From Stictocephala bisonia (lineage: Eukaryota > Arthropoda > Insecta > Hemiptera > Membracidae), in the NCBI GenBank assembly GCA_035578905.1, contig JAQJVL010000002.1, positions 2,703,229 through 2,767,228 on the forward strand: 64,000 nucleotides of DNA. Reading direction: 5' to 3'. Position 1 is the stretch's first letter. Every line of letters begins with the position of its first letter. The translations under genes were made by a program, and so were the position numbers. Shown here in pieces: positions 35,743 to 47,949 of this stretch. Under the pieces are notes generated by a model. The model was not told the DNA's origin. It ran no database searches and was given only the letters and a program-made list of their open reading frames with translations.

Positions 35743-36659
35743 TAAACCAACACCTTTGTCTCCTCACTGTACACTCATCACTGTTTGCTTTCATGGCCCC
35801 TAGTTTACCACTTTTTTGGCATTGAGTACCCTCACTGAGAACTATTTCACCACATAAACCAACAAATTTGTCTCCCAATCGTTCACTCACCACTGTGTGC
35901 TCTGATGGCCTTCAGTTTACCACCATACTGGTCCAGAGAAATATCACTGAGAACTATTCTAACACAGTAACGGACACTGTGGTCTCCCAATTGTTCACTC
36001 ACCACTGTGTGCTCTCAAGGCCATCGGTTTACCACCAATATGGTCTATATTACTCTCACTGAGAACTATTCTACCACAGTAACGAACACTGTGGTCTCCC
36101 AATTGTTCACTCACCACTGTGTGCTCTCAAGGCCATCGGTTTACCACCAATATGGTCTATAGTACTCTCACTGAGAACTATTCTACCACAGTAACGAACA
36201 CTGTGGTCTCCCAATTGTTCACTCACCACTGTGTGCTCTCAAGGCCATCGGTTTACCACCAATATGGTCTAGAGTACTCTCACTGAGAACTATTCTACCA
36301 CAGTAACGAACACTGTGGTCTCCCAATTGTTCACTCACCACTGTGTGCTCTCAAGGCCATCGGTTTACCACCAATATGGTCTAGAGTACTCTCACTGAGA
36401 ACTATTCCACCACAGTAACGAACACTGTGGTCTCCCAATTGTTCACTCACCACTGTGTGCTCTCAAGACCATCGGTTTACCACCAATATGGTCTAGAGTA
36501 CTCTCACTGAGAACTATTCCACCACAGTAACGAACACTGTGGTCTCCCAATTGTTCACTCACCACTGTGTGCTCTCAAGACCATCGGTTTACCACCAATA
36601 TGGTCTAGAGTACTCTCACTGAGAACTATTCCACCACAGTAACCGACACCTTTATCTCC

Positions 36660-38280
36660 CCACTGTACGTGCGCCACTACGTTCTCCTATAGCCATAGGT
36701 ATCGCGCCAGAAAGGCCTTTATTGTTGGTTATTACCCTGGTAACACATAGTTGTAATGTTCTGCATACACTATCGGTTTACAGAAATTCTACCATTCCGT
36801 TTACTATTTATCTTTTGCCATCTTACTGAATACAACATCATAGGCCATTTACCAAACCTGACGCTAAAGTGTTTTTTATAGCATGATATTCTTAGTATTG
36901 CTTGTTCCTTTATCTATTTTTTGACTAATCACACACAATGGCTACCGATTAAAATAAACCTGTAAGCTATATTGTGTCATGTATAAGATGTAAGTAAAAA
37001 ACTTAATGGATAAGTTATGGAGTGATCTTTATTAAGATAAAGAGTTATACAAAGATTATTACAGCCTCATTGTGCTATAGCACCATGAAGATTGTGCGTT
37101 TGGTTGTTATCGTATCCTGGTGAGATTTCCTTGCTATGTGTCTTGAGTTATATTGGTGAGTATCTACCTCTTCAGTGTGTCTACAATGAATTTAACAGTA
37201 AAGTTGCACCTAATAGTGATTAAAGAAGATTTTTCTGGTTAGCGTCTCTGAAGTGTCTTGAAATTTACGAAGGAGCGTAGATAAGCTAGTGAGTGAAATA
37301 TAATTAGTGGAGGGAGAACAATAAACAATTCAGCTAAGTAGCATTATCAAAAACTACTTCTTCTGAGAAAAAAACCATCAGGAAATTTGAAGAGAAAACT
37401 CAATAGATTATATTATATTTTATTGCTAACCTTCTTCTGATCCTAATGTGAAAATCAAGCTGTCAAACCAAGCCTCACATTACTGCTCAAACAATATAGG
37501 TAAAATATATAGAGAATATACATTTTCAAATTGAAAAAGCCAAACAAAACAAAATAATCTGCCTTGGGTTATAGGTGAATATACTTTCTAATACCATAAT
37601 CTTAAAAAAAGGTTGTTTCAAACTCTTTCATATTGAATTTCAGATCAGTAATGTTCCAGAAAAATCAGATTTGTTTTCAACAGCCAGACGCGTAAGCTAA
37701 TTTTAACGTCTGGTAGTAATAATGTGTTGAGACCGGTGAAAGTATTCCGTACTATGAAATTACTCCTTGAAGGCAGTCAACTCCAACATTTCCGAGGACA
37801 CAGTCCTTAGATTTAACTAAACTCCTGCAATCGGTAGTTATTGCATAATATCAACTGCTTTTCATATGTAAATGTATTTTACTGACAGTCTTAAATACTT
37901 GGCAGTTGATCAATGTCTATTGAAATTATTGCCCCAGTTCTTATTCTAAAGATGATATAATTTTTTTTATAAATCTATTTAAGAATATAAAATATACATG
38001 AAAAAATTACTTAAGTTGAACATGTGAATTTCAAGTAAAACCTACTAAAAATGTCTAATATAACAGCTAAAAGAATGTTATTTAAGAAGAAAATAACCCC
38101 AAAAAACTGTAATGCAGGCAAACACAACTGATGGACCCCCTTCTGAAGGATAAATTTAGTGGGCCACCTACTCACCCATAGAACACATTGGTCGTATAAT
38201 CACCCTACAACTACCTAATATGGATACATTTTCTGGACCATCCATAAGTTCTACATATGACTAGTTCACTACCAACGTAA
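36660..38280. other. No gene recognised
   Basis: AT-rich; no frame of note. Confidence 0.5.
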
Positions 38281-38605
38281 GAATAGGTTGTTAGGGTGGT
38301 TAGGATAGGTTAAGTTAGGTTAGGTTTGATTTGGTAATTTTATTTTAGATTAGATTGAGTTACGTTTGTTTGGGTTATGTTAGCTCAGGTTAGGTTAAGT
38401 TAGGTTAGATTTGGTTCGTTAATGTTACGTCACGTTATATTTTGTTAGGATGAGTTTGTTTAGGCTAGGTTTGGTTTGATTTAGTTATTTTAGGTTATGT
38501 TTGGTCAGGTTAGGTTAGGATTGGTTCGTTTGTGTTACGTTATGTTAGACTTGGTTGGTTTAAGTTACGTTAGGTTAGATATGGTTAGGTTAGGACAAAT
38601 CTGCC
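38280..38605 (+). repeat. Degenerate TTAGG-like tract
   Basis: Dense ggttaggttaggtt phrases mixed with gttacgtta and ggtttggttt variants. TTAGG is the ancestral insect telomere repeat, but such degenerate tracts are also frequent in insect intergenic DNA. Confidence 0.75.
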
Positions 38606-39835
38606 TTCCCGCTAATTCTACATGACTGGCAGGCCACCAGCGACCTCCCTCCCTTACAAGAGATACATAGTATATGGTGGTAAATACGATCACTCTCTCT
38701 TCACATAGACTGTGACTTCACTCCACCTAAAATAGAGTAAACCCTTATAAAATTACGGAAAATATTAACGTACTTCCTAAGTTTAGTATTTTAAGTATAC
38801 GTTTTTCCATTTTTTCAACAGGAGAAGTTGTTTTTTTAATTATTTTACTAGCTCTAGTAAATAAGTGTATACAAACACTATCGATTTGTTTGTTTACTTT
38901 CCTTCCATTTACTCGTTGAACTATTGTTTGTTTATATATTGTATTTTTAGCATGTATGTATTAAACAGCATTTCGCATGAATGCTGTATTGCAATATGAA
39001 AATTGTTCTTTAAATATAACAATTTTTGTCTTTACCATCGTAAATTTTAGGCATATATTGGTATTATTGGTTCACGATAGAAACCAAAGTTTGATCGAAG
39101 TTTTCAATACCAAAGGATATAACTAAATCACATAGCATGCCTATTGATTGTTAGTGCCTCAGAGTCTTAAATGACAATATGTTTGTATATGTGTACCTTC
39201 TCTTAGAATAGCACATATTTTTTAATTAAGTAGCCTTTTGCATCTCTCTTAAAAAATAAACATAAGTGGAACTAAATGTAATACAGGGAAATGTGATATT
39301 AGACAGCTAAAATAAATCAATAAAACTAAAAAAATAAATAAATAAAAACACACTCACAGATTAAAATGAAAGAATTAATTGTATGGATTAACTTGTGTCA
39401 CTGACTCATGCAATAAAATAACTGTAAGAAAATACGCTAAAACAAGAAAATAAAACTGAAATAGAAACTGAGAACATTCATCAACAAGGCTATAAATAAA
39501 ACCCAAGTGTTCTGTTGACCTGATTTCTTAAATAGATAATTAACTCTAAAGCACATTCTCACCGACAACAAATACGACCAAACGAACCAATTGACTGAAA
39601 CACTTGACCTGGTGACTGGACGGGCTAATGTTAGCTCTGAACACAGAGCTCAAATGTGTTTGGACACGGCCGCCCCGCCTCGCGTGCTGAGTGCCAACGC
39701 ACTTACGTGATTCAATATTTTGGCCGATATTTACTTATGTAAGTGCACCGACTGTTTTTTTTTTATTTTTTTTTATTTTATAATACTGAGTATTTTTAGA
39801 AAAGGAAGAGTAAGAACTTTCTACGAAATTATGTT
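38606..39835. other. No gene recognised
   Basis: A GC-rich patch at 39590-39710 (acggccgccccgcctcgcg) could be regulatory, but no exon or initiator was found beside it. Confidence 0.5.
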
Positions 39836-39839
39836 AATG

Positions 39840-39950
39840 TTGGGATATATCTTAAATTAGGATATCTTAGGTTATTTTAAGCCAGGAGTTAGGTTATATT
39901 ATGTCAGATTAAGTTAGGTTACGTTACATCAGGTTTTATTGGTAACGTAC
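39840..39950 (+). repeat. Degenerate TTAGG-like tract, left of the G-rich array
   Basis: Phrases ggatatcttaggttatttta, gttaggttatattatgtcag and gttaggttacgttacatcag. Confidence 0.65.
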
Positions 39951-39954
39951 TTGT

Positions 39955-40640
39955 ACCACTGTACGTGTATGGGCGGGCGGGTGGGTCAGTACCACTGTAC
40001 GTGTATGCGGGCGGTTGGGTCAGTAAGTTACCACTGTACGTGTATGGGTGGGCTGGTGGGTCAGTAAGTTACCACTGTACATTTATGGGTGGGCTGGGGG
40101 TCAGTAAGTTACCACTGTACGTGTATGGGCAGGCGGATGGGTCAGTAAGTTACCACTGTACATTTATGGGTGGGCTGAGGGTCAGTATGTTACCACTGTA
40201 CGTGTATGGGTGGGCTGGTGGGTCAGTAAGTTACCACTGTACATTTATGGTGGCTGGGGGTCAGTAAGTTACCACTGCAGTAAGTTACCACTGTACATTT
40301 ATGAGTGGGCTGGGGGTCAGTAAGTTACCACTGTACGTGTGTGGGTGGGCTGGTGGGTCAGTAAGTTACCACTGTACGTGTATGGGTGGGCGGGTGGGTC
40401 AGTAAGTTACCACTGTACTGTATGGGCGGGCGGGTGGGTCAGTACCACTGTACGTGTAGGGGCGAGTGGGTGGGTCAGTAAGTTACCACTGTACGTGTAT
40501 GGGCAGGCGGGTGGGTCAGTAAGTTACCACTGTACGTGTAGGGGTGGGCTGGTGGGTCAGTAAGTTACCACTGTACGTGTATGGGCGGGCGGGTCAGTAA
40601 GTTACCACTGTACGTGTAGGGGTGGGCGGGTAGTTTCATC
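39955..40640 (+). repeat. 41-bp G-rich minisatellite
   Basis: Unit about TGTACGTGTATGGGTGGGCT then GGTGGGTCAGTAAGTTACCAC, 41 bp, with variable units. It shares the core CACTGTACGTGT.ATGGGCGGG and CGGGTGGGTCA with the 38-bp array at 13741-14970, so both belong to one dispersed minisatellite family. Fewer units keep four G3 tracts here. Confidence 0.9.
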
Positions 40641-40959
40641 CCTATGACCGCAATGGGTGGAATGAACCCTCGTAACTAAAGATTATTACTAATGGTTCTT
40701 TTCGCGTAGTATACTCGGAACAAATACAGAATAGTTTATAAGTAACTGTTGTAAGTTTTTACTGTGAATCATTATTTTAAAATAATAAAAGGATTAGTCT
40801 TTCAATAGTTTTATGATTAATTTTTACTAATAAACCCAGGTAATTTAATCCACATTACTTGGTAATTGTGTACGTGTTTTGTAGGTAAACCATGAGAATA
40901 GCTTCGACTGTTTGGTCCATGAGGTAAATAAATAAATGTAAATTTACCTCATGCCAGAT

Positions 40960-41170
40960 TGCCATAAGTTAGGTTATGTTACGTCTTTAACTAGTAGGTC
41001 ACGTTACGCCAGAAAGTAGGTTACTTTACTTCAGGTAAAATTAGGTTATATTGCGTCAGGAGTTAGGTTATGTTCAGTTACGTTATGTTACGTCAGGAGT
41101 TAGGTTGTATTTCGTTATGTTATGTTACGTCAGGTTGAGTTAGGTTATATTTCGTTTGGTTGAGATACTT
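40960..41170 (+). repeat. Degenerate TTAGG-like tract, right of the G-rich array
   Basis: Repeated GTTAGGTTATGTTACGTC and CAGGAGTTAGGTTATGTT phrases, a longer degenerate unit of roughly 45 bp. Confidence 0.65.
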
Positions 41171-42180
41171 TATTTTATGTCAGGAGCTGAGTTATGTAGG
41201 ATACGTTTATGCGGCTAAGTGAGTTGTGAACGTACTTCGCCTTCGACAACTGATCCCAAACTGTGTAAGCTTACGACATATACTTTTCATTGCCTGATAC
41301 ATCATGTAAAATATGATTATGGTACCTCACTTATGAGTGTTCGGTTCATATATGAGCATTTTTTTAAAGTGATAGCTCCTTGTTAAAATAGACCCACAAC
41401 ATTACTGTTTATTATCGTTAATTTAATAACAAAAATAACAGTTTTGTACAAAATTTGGTTTGCATTATTCATCAGATACTAATTAGAATATGAACAAATT
41501 TTCTGACGTATTAAGCATAATAGTTAAAAGAAACTATAGTAATAATTTTAGGCATAACGTTTTAGGACATTCAATTTTCCAGAAACTCGTCTTAATTTGT
41601 AAAACAATACGTTTTACTCCGAACGTAATTTAGGAAATATAAAAGAAATACATGAAATAATTTTTTATGAAAATAGAAATCGTAGTTTTGTGATAGTAAC
41701 TTACCAGTCAAAACATAACAAATATAAATGAAACTCTATTTGGGGAAGCTATGTTCAGCGGCTTGGTATCGTTTTTTAAGAGAACAAATGTGGGTTTGAG
41801 ACAAGCAAGCCTCATCAGGAAAACTATTTCACCGCAGAAACCAACACCTTTAACACCGCATTGTAGATGTACCATTGTTTGTTCTCATACCCAACAAACT
41901 TAGATCCAAACACAAATCCTCAGTTTTATGTGTAGAATTTGTAAATGAATCCAAGTAATATGGTACAGTAATTTTATTATTATTCTAGTCTATGCTCATT
42001 CTCATCGGAGCCATTTTTCGAATCTCTTTAATATACAGAATTAACTATTGAGTATAAAAATAGCTTCAAATTTGTAGTGTATACATTTATTTATTTTTCA
42101 ATTATTAAGACGTAAATATGGTTTGGAATGAGTTCAATGACTGTAAATGAACTATTGTAATGATTGTTACTAACTAAAAT
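41171..42180. other. No gene; relic of the 112-bp repeat
   Basis: 41815-41900 carries AACTATTTCACCGCAGAAAC, CAACACCTTTAACACCGCAT and CCATTGTTTGTTCTCAT, an isolated relative of the array at 34310-36650. Otherwise nothing. Confidence 0.5.
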
Positions 42181-42189
42181 TGATAAGGT

Positions 42190-42480
42190 CTGAAAATGTA
42201 GTGTATATTTAGAGATAAATCTCTGTAGCATTTAAATAAAAGTGGTCCCAATATTGATCCTTGAGGGACACCAAGTATAATTTGTTGTTGATTTGAATTA
42301 AAGTAGGCATTAACATACCCAATAAGCAATTAACCTTATCCTAAATTTATAACCACGTAGTATTTGTCTGAATTTTTTGATAACTGAAAAGTTGGACAGC
42401 TGACAACTGTCTAAGTCCACGCTAATGGTAAAAATGGAGTCGACTCCGTCTTGGCTTTAAGGGGCATGAGAATAGAATCT
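42190..42480 (-). pseudogene. Non-LTR retrotransposon reverse transcriptase fragment
   Basis: The minus strand encodes IILGVPQGSILGPLLFK, the GxPQGS motif (B) of non-LTR reverse transcriptases, with LIGYVNAYFNSNQQQ just upstream. In another frame further upstream it encodes SVDLDSCQ and KKFRQILRGYKF, which align with motif A and the helix after it (DLSKAFD ... L.YGIRG). At least one frameshift and a stop separate these parts, and the catalytic YxDD region is missing. A dead fragment, probably of the jockey/CR1 group. Confidence 0.8.
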
Positions 42481-42484
42481 ATCA

Positions 42485-43255
42485 CAAGCTGTATCCACAA
42501 CCATTTCGCCTCCAAGTAGCAGGGTTACATATTCGTAAACCACTTATCAACTTATTTGATCTATTTTGAATGTACTAGGTTTAAAGAAGAGATTGGAACT
42601 AATATCTCCTAATTGTAATAAATCAATATTCTTAACTGATCGGTTTATTAACTATGGACCGATTAATATTCATTGGACAAACTTTTTCTCAGGTAATGTA
42701 CAACCTTTTTCATTATGTATTGCTCATCTTTTCTCAAATGTAAATGTGGCTCTAGCAGCTGGTCATATTAACTGATTCCATCTATAGCATATCCTATTGA
42801 TATATTACGACCGTCATTTTGACCACCTAAGTTTACTAAAAGACTGCACTTTTTGTGTCATGCTAACACCGAAAACGATTCGCAACCTTGGCTCCCTAAT
42901 ATGAAGCTAAATCAGGCTGACAACATGATGTAAGGGTTCGTCCCTCCACTATTGTTTGGTGAAGAGCGATTTCCCAGACAGTCAGGGCCTTCTGAATTGT
43001 TACAACGTAAACAATTGTAATTGTAGAGAGGGAGGACGACCCTGCAATAGGCATGAGTAAAGCCACAAGAAACAATAATCAACAAGAGAGGAGTACTATG
43101 TAATAGTTTTGCTAAACGATTATTATCTAGTTAAATATATTATTACGTTCATTACAAGTATATAATTATAATGTACTTGTACAAATGGTTAATGGTCTGT
43201 CATCGTCGACAACTGAAAACTGAATGAATCTGTGCTTGTTTAATGTCAATTTAAT
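42485..43255. other. No gene recognised
   Basis: A 69-codon plus frame (42566-42775) has no motif. 42840-43090 is less AT-rich but unassigned. Confidence 0.5.
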
Positions 43256-43284
43256 ATTCGTTTCTACTTTTTGGTTTCTACATT

Positions 43285-43870
43285 TAACTAGGGGACACCC
43301 CTGCACGCTTCGCATGCCAACCCCGACTCTCGCTTTATTCGATACACTTAGGCCTTCAGCCTAGGCATGTGACTTTTAACTACAAGTAGTAGTAGATTAA
43401 CTGTACAACGTAAATCACAATATTAAATTTACTTGCAGTATCTCACCCACACTTCTTGTGTCACTACCTATTTATTAGTATAAATACTCTATGGTATTAA
43501 TTAACCTACTTCAAACGTGTTCATTTCATTTTTTTAACATCTAAATATTAAACTCTTAAATGCATCAATAGGATAATGTAAAATATACAAAATAAAAATG
43601 TTTATTTATTTACAAAACAACTTTAAAAAATGTACTAAAATTAACCCAATATTATTCTTATGGATTTTTGAGGAGCTGTTTGTACCCCTTAGGAATCGAA
43701 TTTAAAAAAATTCTTTCTTACTAGGTCCTTTCGACACTAAAGATATCTTCCTTTAAAATTTCGTGTACATCCATTCAGTGGTTTTTGAGATTTTGAAATG
43801 AGTGAGTGAGTCAATGGTATTTGGCTTATATATACATATAAATTTATGTATATGTAGGCAGTGACAATAG
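43285..43870 (+). repeat. Probable RTE-like non-LTR or SINE 3' portion
   Basis: CTAGGGGACACCCCTGCACG followed by CTTCGCATGCC, and further on CCATTCAGTGGTTTTTGAGA, TGAGTGAGTGAGTCA, TGGCTTATATATAC. These phrases are typical of tails of widespread insect RTE-type elements as I remember them. No coding remnant found. Confidence 0.5.
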
Positions 43871-43964
43871 TGGTGCAATGCTGTAATCCAGAAACTTCGA
43901 GAATAATGTTTTTGGAGATTTTAGGAGACATGTTCAATTTTTGGTCCTCTTAACTACAACAGGG

Positions 43965-44290
43965 CGTCCGCTCAATGGTTGATATCGACGTAGACACTAT
44001 TAGAGACATCTGGGGTATCCTTGTATGGTTATCAGTTTTCGGATATTGTGTAGGAGAGAGAACTGAGTATCAGGCTTGTCAGTTAGCTGAAAATCAGACC
44101 AACAATACGAGGTTCGGATACAACCTAAATTTATAGGTCCCGTATTTACCCTTGCTATTGGGCTATTAATAAATAGAACTTTCTGAGCATAATGTCGAAC
44201 TCAGTTAGTAACCAGGCCACTCAGGACATCCACACTCACCCTACACTCATATAATCATTCAAATTCGCGTTAAAATACGCAAAAAAGTGT
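43965..44290 (+). mobile_element. SINE S1
   Basis: One of the fuller copies: head GGGCGTCCGCTCAATGG, CATCTGGGGTATCC, a tRNA-like part GTCAGTTAGCTGAAAATCAG and GGTTCGGATAC, then GCTATTGGGCTATTAATAAA, CTTTCTGAGC, GTCGAACTCAGTTAGTAAC, CCACACTCACCCTACACTCA. Matches 48815-49175 along its length. Confidence 0.75.
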
Positions 44291-46850
44291 GTCGGCGTCT
44301 GAGAATAACTTGAGATATAAGATAAATACAATGACATATAACTGAAAATAGTTTTGAGAGAATAATAAATACATATTCTATTTAAAGACTATTTTTGATT
44401 AATAATTTAAGATTTAAATACTAACCTGAACTACTGTTATTTTTCTTATCAATTTATAACATTATATCCAATCTTCCACTTTCAGCCTGCCATGAGTAGT
44501 TTTCCGTAGAAATCAATAACCAATTACTCCAACTGTGGAGTGTTTCAGCCAATTAGTCCGTGTTATGAGACTTTGAAATTAGTGATAAGTGGAAAATTAG
44601 AACTCTTTTATAAACTGAATAATTCATAGCTAGAGGTGATTTCTTAAGAATGAGAACTTTAAAGATTTACAACAACCCTTTTTTTACTACTAGTTCCAGT
44701 AGTGGTAGAGAATGAGAAAATTTTCGGAACCCTCCGACAAAGAAAATTTTAAGTCAGAATCATCAATGCATTTCTGAATGAATACATAAAACATTTAGCT
44801 AATTAATGGCTTTAAGCTTGACTAATACATATTTTGCTAACGAAAGCTTTATACTTCGAAACTATTTATTGCAAGAACCACTGACATTTTGAATGAGTCT
44901 AACAAACTCTCGTGTTAAGAATAGACACATGTATATTTTATCTATGTATTTTAGAAATTTAAAATAAATTTAACATTTTATAAGTAACAGTGTTGTATGA
45001 CACACACAGTACAATTATTATACAATTAACATATTGGACCTAAAGCAGTACAGTATTGTATTTATAAAACTATCCACATTAACCGAGCGCTCACCTAGAG
45101 CGGAACTCATTCAATTACAGCTTTGCTAACAAAATTATATTTATTTTGACTCGCCACTCTTCATTTAAAAATATTATTTATTTATAAATAGGCGTGTAGG
45201 TCTAGTTTTATTGTATGTATTTTTTTAAATTTTACCTGCTTTTATGAAATGAAATGTATTTAAAACAACAGTATGAATAAACACAGTATGAAAGAAATAT
45301 TTAATTTTAAGTTTAGGTTATTTTTGTATGAAAATATCACTCAAATTTCACACATGGATACTGGTGATGTTTTCAAATTCGTAAAACACAAGCCCATTGT
45401 TTAAAAGCAGGTATTTGTAGAAATACTACGAAATGACTTTTATAATTCTTTCTTTTAACCATAGTGCGTTAACTGATAGTATATCATTTCTTATCAAGTT
45501 AACAGCCTCATCTACATAGAATGAAGGACAAAAACCATGGTAAGTGTGAAAACCATAAGATTCAAACAGTAAAGTGCGTATAGATGGTGAACAATTTATA
45601 AATTTAATAGACATCTCTAAATAAAATTTAGGTCTACAAATCAAAATTAAATATTGCAAGTTATAACCACTACTCTGTTTACTGTATAAAATATACGAGT
45701 GTTGTACTCTGAAAAACACAAATTATATTAAATTACTTACATTACATTGTTACATTCTTTCCGTTATTGATCGTACACAAAAACAATATTTTTGAAGAAC
45801 AAATTGTTCAGTTTTTTTTAAACCAAACAAATCAGTAATTCAATTTTAAAACAAAATTCAATAGACGAATTATGCCAATAAATGTTGCTGATATCTTAGA
45901 ATTCAAGCACAAATACTTTTTTATTTATTTTATTTTTCTTCAAAATTTGTATTTTTTTTTTGAAAGAGACCGTAATCAGAAGTCAGTAAACGATATTATA
46001 CCTCTATAAGGCCAGCTGGTGATAGAAGCATAATTAATTTAAGGTTCTTTGGGGGGGGGGGTTGCTGGCATCATAGGTCATTTATACGTAGGTTGCGTGG
46101 GAGGTTGGTGTTTGAAGGAGTAGTGGGAAGGTTCATCGACCACCTATTTTGCGTGAATAGGTGGGTTGGTACATAGAATGTGCTTTTCTCATATAGATTC
46201 AGGTTTTTGCCTCGTTGTTATCATAGAGAAGAAAGAAACAGAAGTCACACCCAATAATGCGCTAAATGTGTGTCGAGTAGTTATTTCTCTAGTTTTCCAT
46301 GTGATGACAAGGTCAGGGCTTTGTCAGTCCCTCCCTTATTCTCCAAAATCCTCAAGGATAAACGTAGACATCATTAGGCCTACTAAACATTTATAAATTG
46401 GTTGTAATCTATGTACTACAAATGCCAATGAGGCGTTCGCTTCGAGCATAAGAAAGCGACACTGTTTCTTTTTCTCTATGTCGCTACAAGTTATTCATCC
46501 CTTTAAAATTGATAAAATAAAATGTGAGGGAAGACTGTAAAAAATTCCTGGATTTGAACTAGTTTACAATTAATTATCAGGATACGTAAATAGCAACATT
46601 CTGCAGAGGTTGGAAGACAGTCCATTCTAGTGTGATTGCATTCTTGTACACGAAGGACTTCCGGTCACTTGTGGCTAACAACAGGTTAATGGCCCGCCCG
46701 TGTAAACACAGACACCAAGCGGTTCTAGGATGGTCATTGTTGTCTCTATCAGCCATTCTTGTCAAGGCCGCCGGCCTTATCACAGGAACTAACTACCTGA
46801 CTAGATAATGGGCCCGTTAAGTAGTCAGTGTTAACAAGCAATTTGATACT
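44291..46850. other. No gene recognised
   Basis: The 97-codon minus frame 45719-45426 has no ATG start (it begins GTG) but is preceded by TTTTTCAG, an acceptor-like signal; I recognise no family. The minus frame near 46754-46577 (MADRDNNDHPRTAW...) is in a locally GC-richer patch and also unrecognised. A 10-G run lies at about 46052. Confidence 0.4.
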
Positions 46851-46859
46851 TGCAGCAAC

Positions 46860-46915
46860 ATCAATGAATGTGTCCTCTTTAATCTTGACGATCGGTGTCT
46901 TAAGAATAAATAAAG
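46860..46915 (+). repeat. SINE tail fragment
   Basis: TCTTGACGATCGGTGTCTTA plus an A-rich run, like the 3' ends at 20165-20190 and 53680-53700. Confidence 0.5.
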
Positions 46916-47084
46916 TTAAATAATTTTAGTTTATTTACAATTTATCAGTTTTCCAGTATATTAAGTGTAAGTGTACATTACGCAAAGTACAATTCATACA
47001 AGATAAATGTATAAACAAATACAATATAATAACTTTATTCATCAATAAGTAGAGTTTTTAGAGATATACACGTATGACTTTAAT

Positions 47085-47350
47085 GAATATAGATGAACAA
47101 GTGTAGTCATTGTTCATCACAGTCTGAGTTAGACTTAGCTCAGTAAGGACTATTAATAGCCCAATAGCCAGAGCATCTATATAACGACTTTCAGCTTTAC
47201 GTGAAACCGAACAACGTAGTATTGATCTGATTTTCAGCTAACTGACAAGGCTAGAACGGGGTTGACATTCATTTCTCTTCCCTATACAATATTCGCACAC
47301 TGACTACCACCGAACCTGAACACCCCAGATGTCGAAGGCAATCTCGATGT
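47085..47350 (-). mobile_element. SINE S1, reversed copy
   Basis: The minus strand has CATCTGGGGTGTTCAGGTTC, TTGTCAGTTAGCTGAAAATC, GCTATTGGGCTATTAATAG, TGAGCTAAGTC, then AACAATGACTACACTTGTTC and ATCTATATTC. That last stretch closely resembles the 51-bp satellite unit, which ties the satellite to the S1 tail. Confidence 0.8.
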
Positions 47351-47949
47351 ACATGTATTGTGTAAGTATTAAGGAGGATCTCCCGCCTACAATCTCCACA
47401 ACACTTTGTCCATAAGTAGCTAGGTTACAGCACTGCTCCACTGGTGCTGACTTACAGTAAATTACTTTTACGATTCTCAAAACAGAGGTAGGCGTACAGA
47501 AGGAATTACTACTAAGTGAGTCCCTCTAGTTTGGAAATGATAAACCAAAACCAAACATAAACATTTCGTGTATTTCTCTGATTACACTGAATATGTGTCA
47601 CAATACGTTTACTCGTTTGCAATGCTTATGTTTATGTAGATGTTTAGTTAAATAAATACATACAAACACAGCATTTATGTATGTAAAATGTTATCTTTCA
47701 AACAGTACTGTATACTCTATACCTGTAATAGACAACTCATAGTCTCCAACAGGCATCGTAAATATAAAAACCACATCTATGACTCAAGTTTTAATGGGCC
47801 ATAGCCATAAATCGATGACATCAGCAACACGTGTTGCTGGCCCACTGTACACACTAACTAGTCGGCACTATTGGCGCAGTGCTGTAACCCAGCTACTTGG
47901 GGACAAATTCTTGTAGAGATTATAGGTGATGTGTTCTATACAAGGTTCT

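Larger units (their letters stand above)
34310..36650 (+). repeat. 112-bp tandem repeat array
   Basis: In 35940-36650 the units are nearly identical with a 112-bp period (ACTGAGAACTATTC starts near 36058, 36170, 36282 and 36394). Each holds ACAGTAACGAACACTGTGGT, TTGTTCACTCACCACTGTG and ATCGGTTTACCACCAATATG. Upstream, 34310-35940, units of the same kind are much more diverged and are interrupted by three SINE S2 copies. Frames of 64-111 codons inside are by-products. Confidence 0.9.

Noticed and set aside
38280..38605. True telomeric array
   Set aside because: TTAGG phrases are degenerate and mixed with other motifs, with ordinary DNA on both sides; at most interstitial telomere-like DNA.
45426..45719. 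97-codon minus frame preceded by an acceptor-like TTTTTCAG
   Set aside because: No ATG, no recognised family, no second exon; may be chance or an old element remnant.
46577..46783. Minus-strand frame MADRDNNDHPRTAW...
   Set aside because: Locally GC-richer but no family similarity, promoter or splice sites that I could support.
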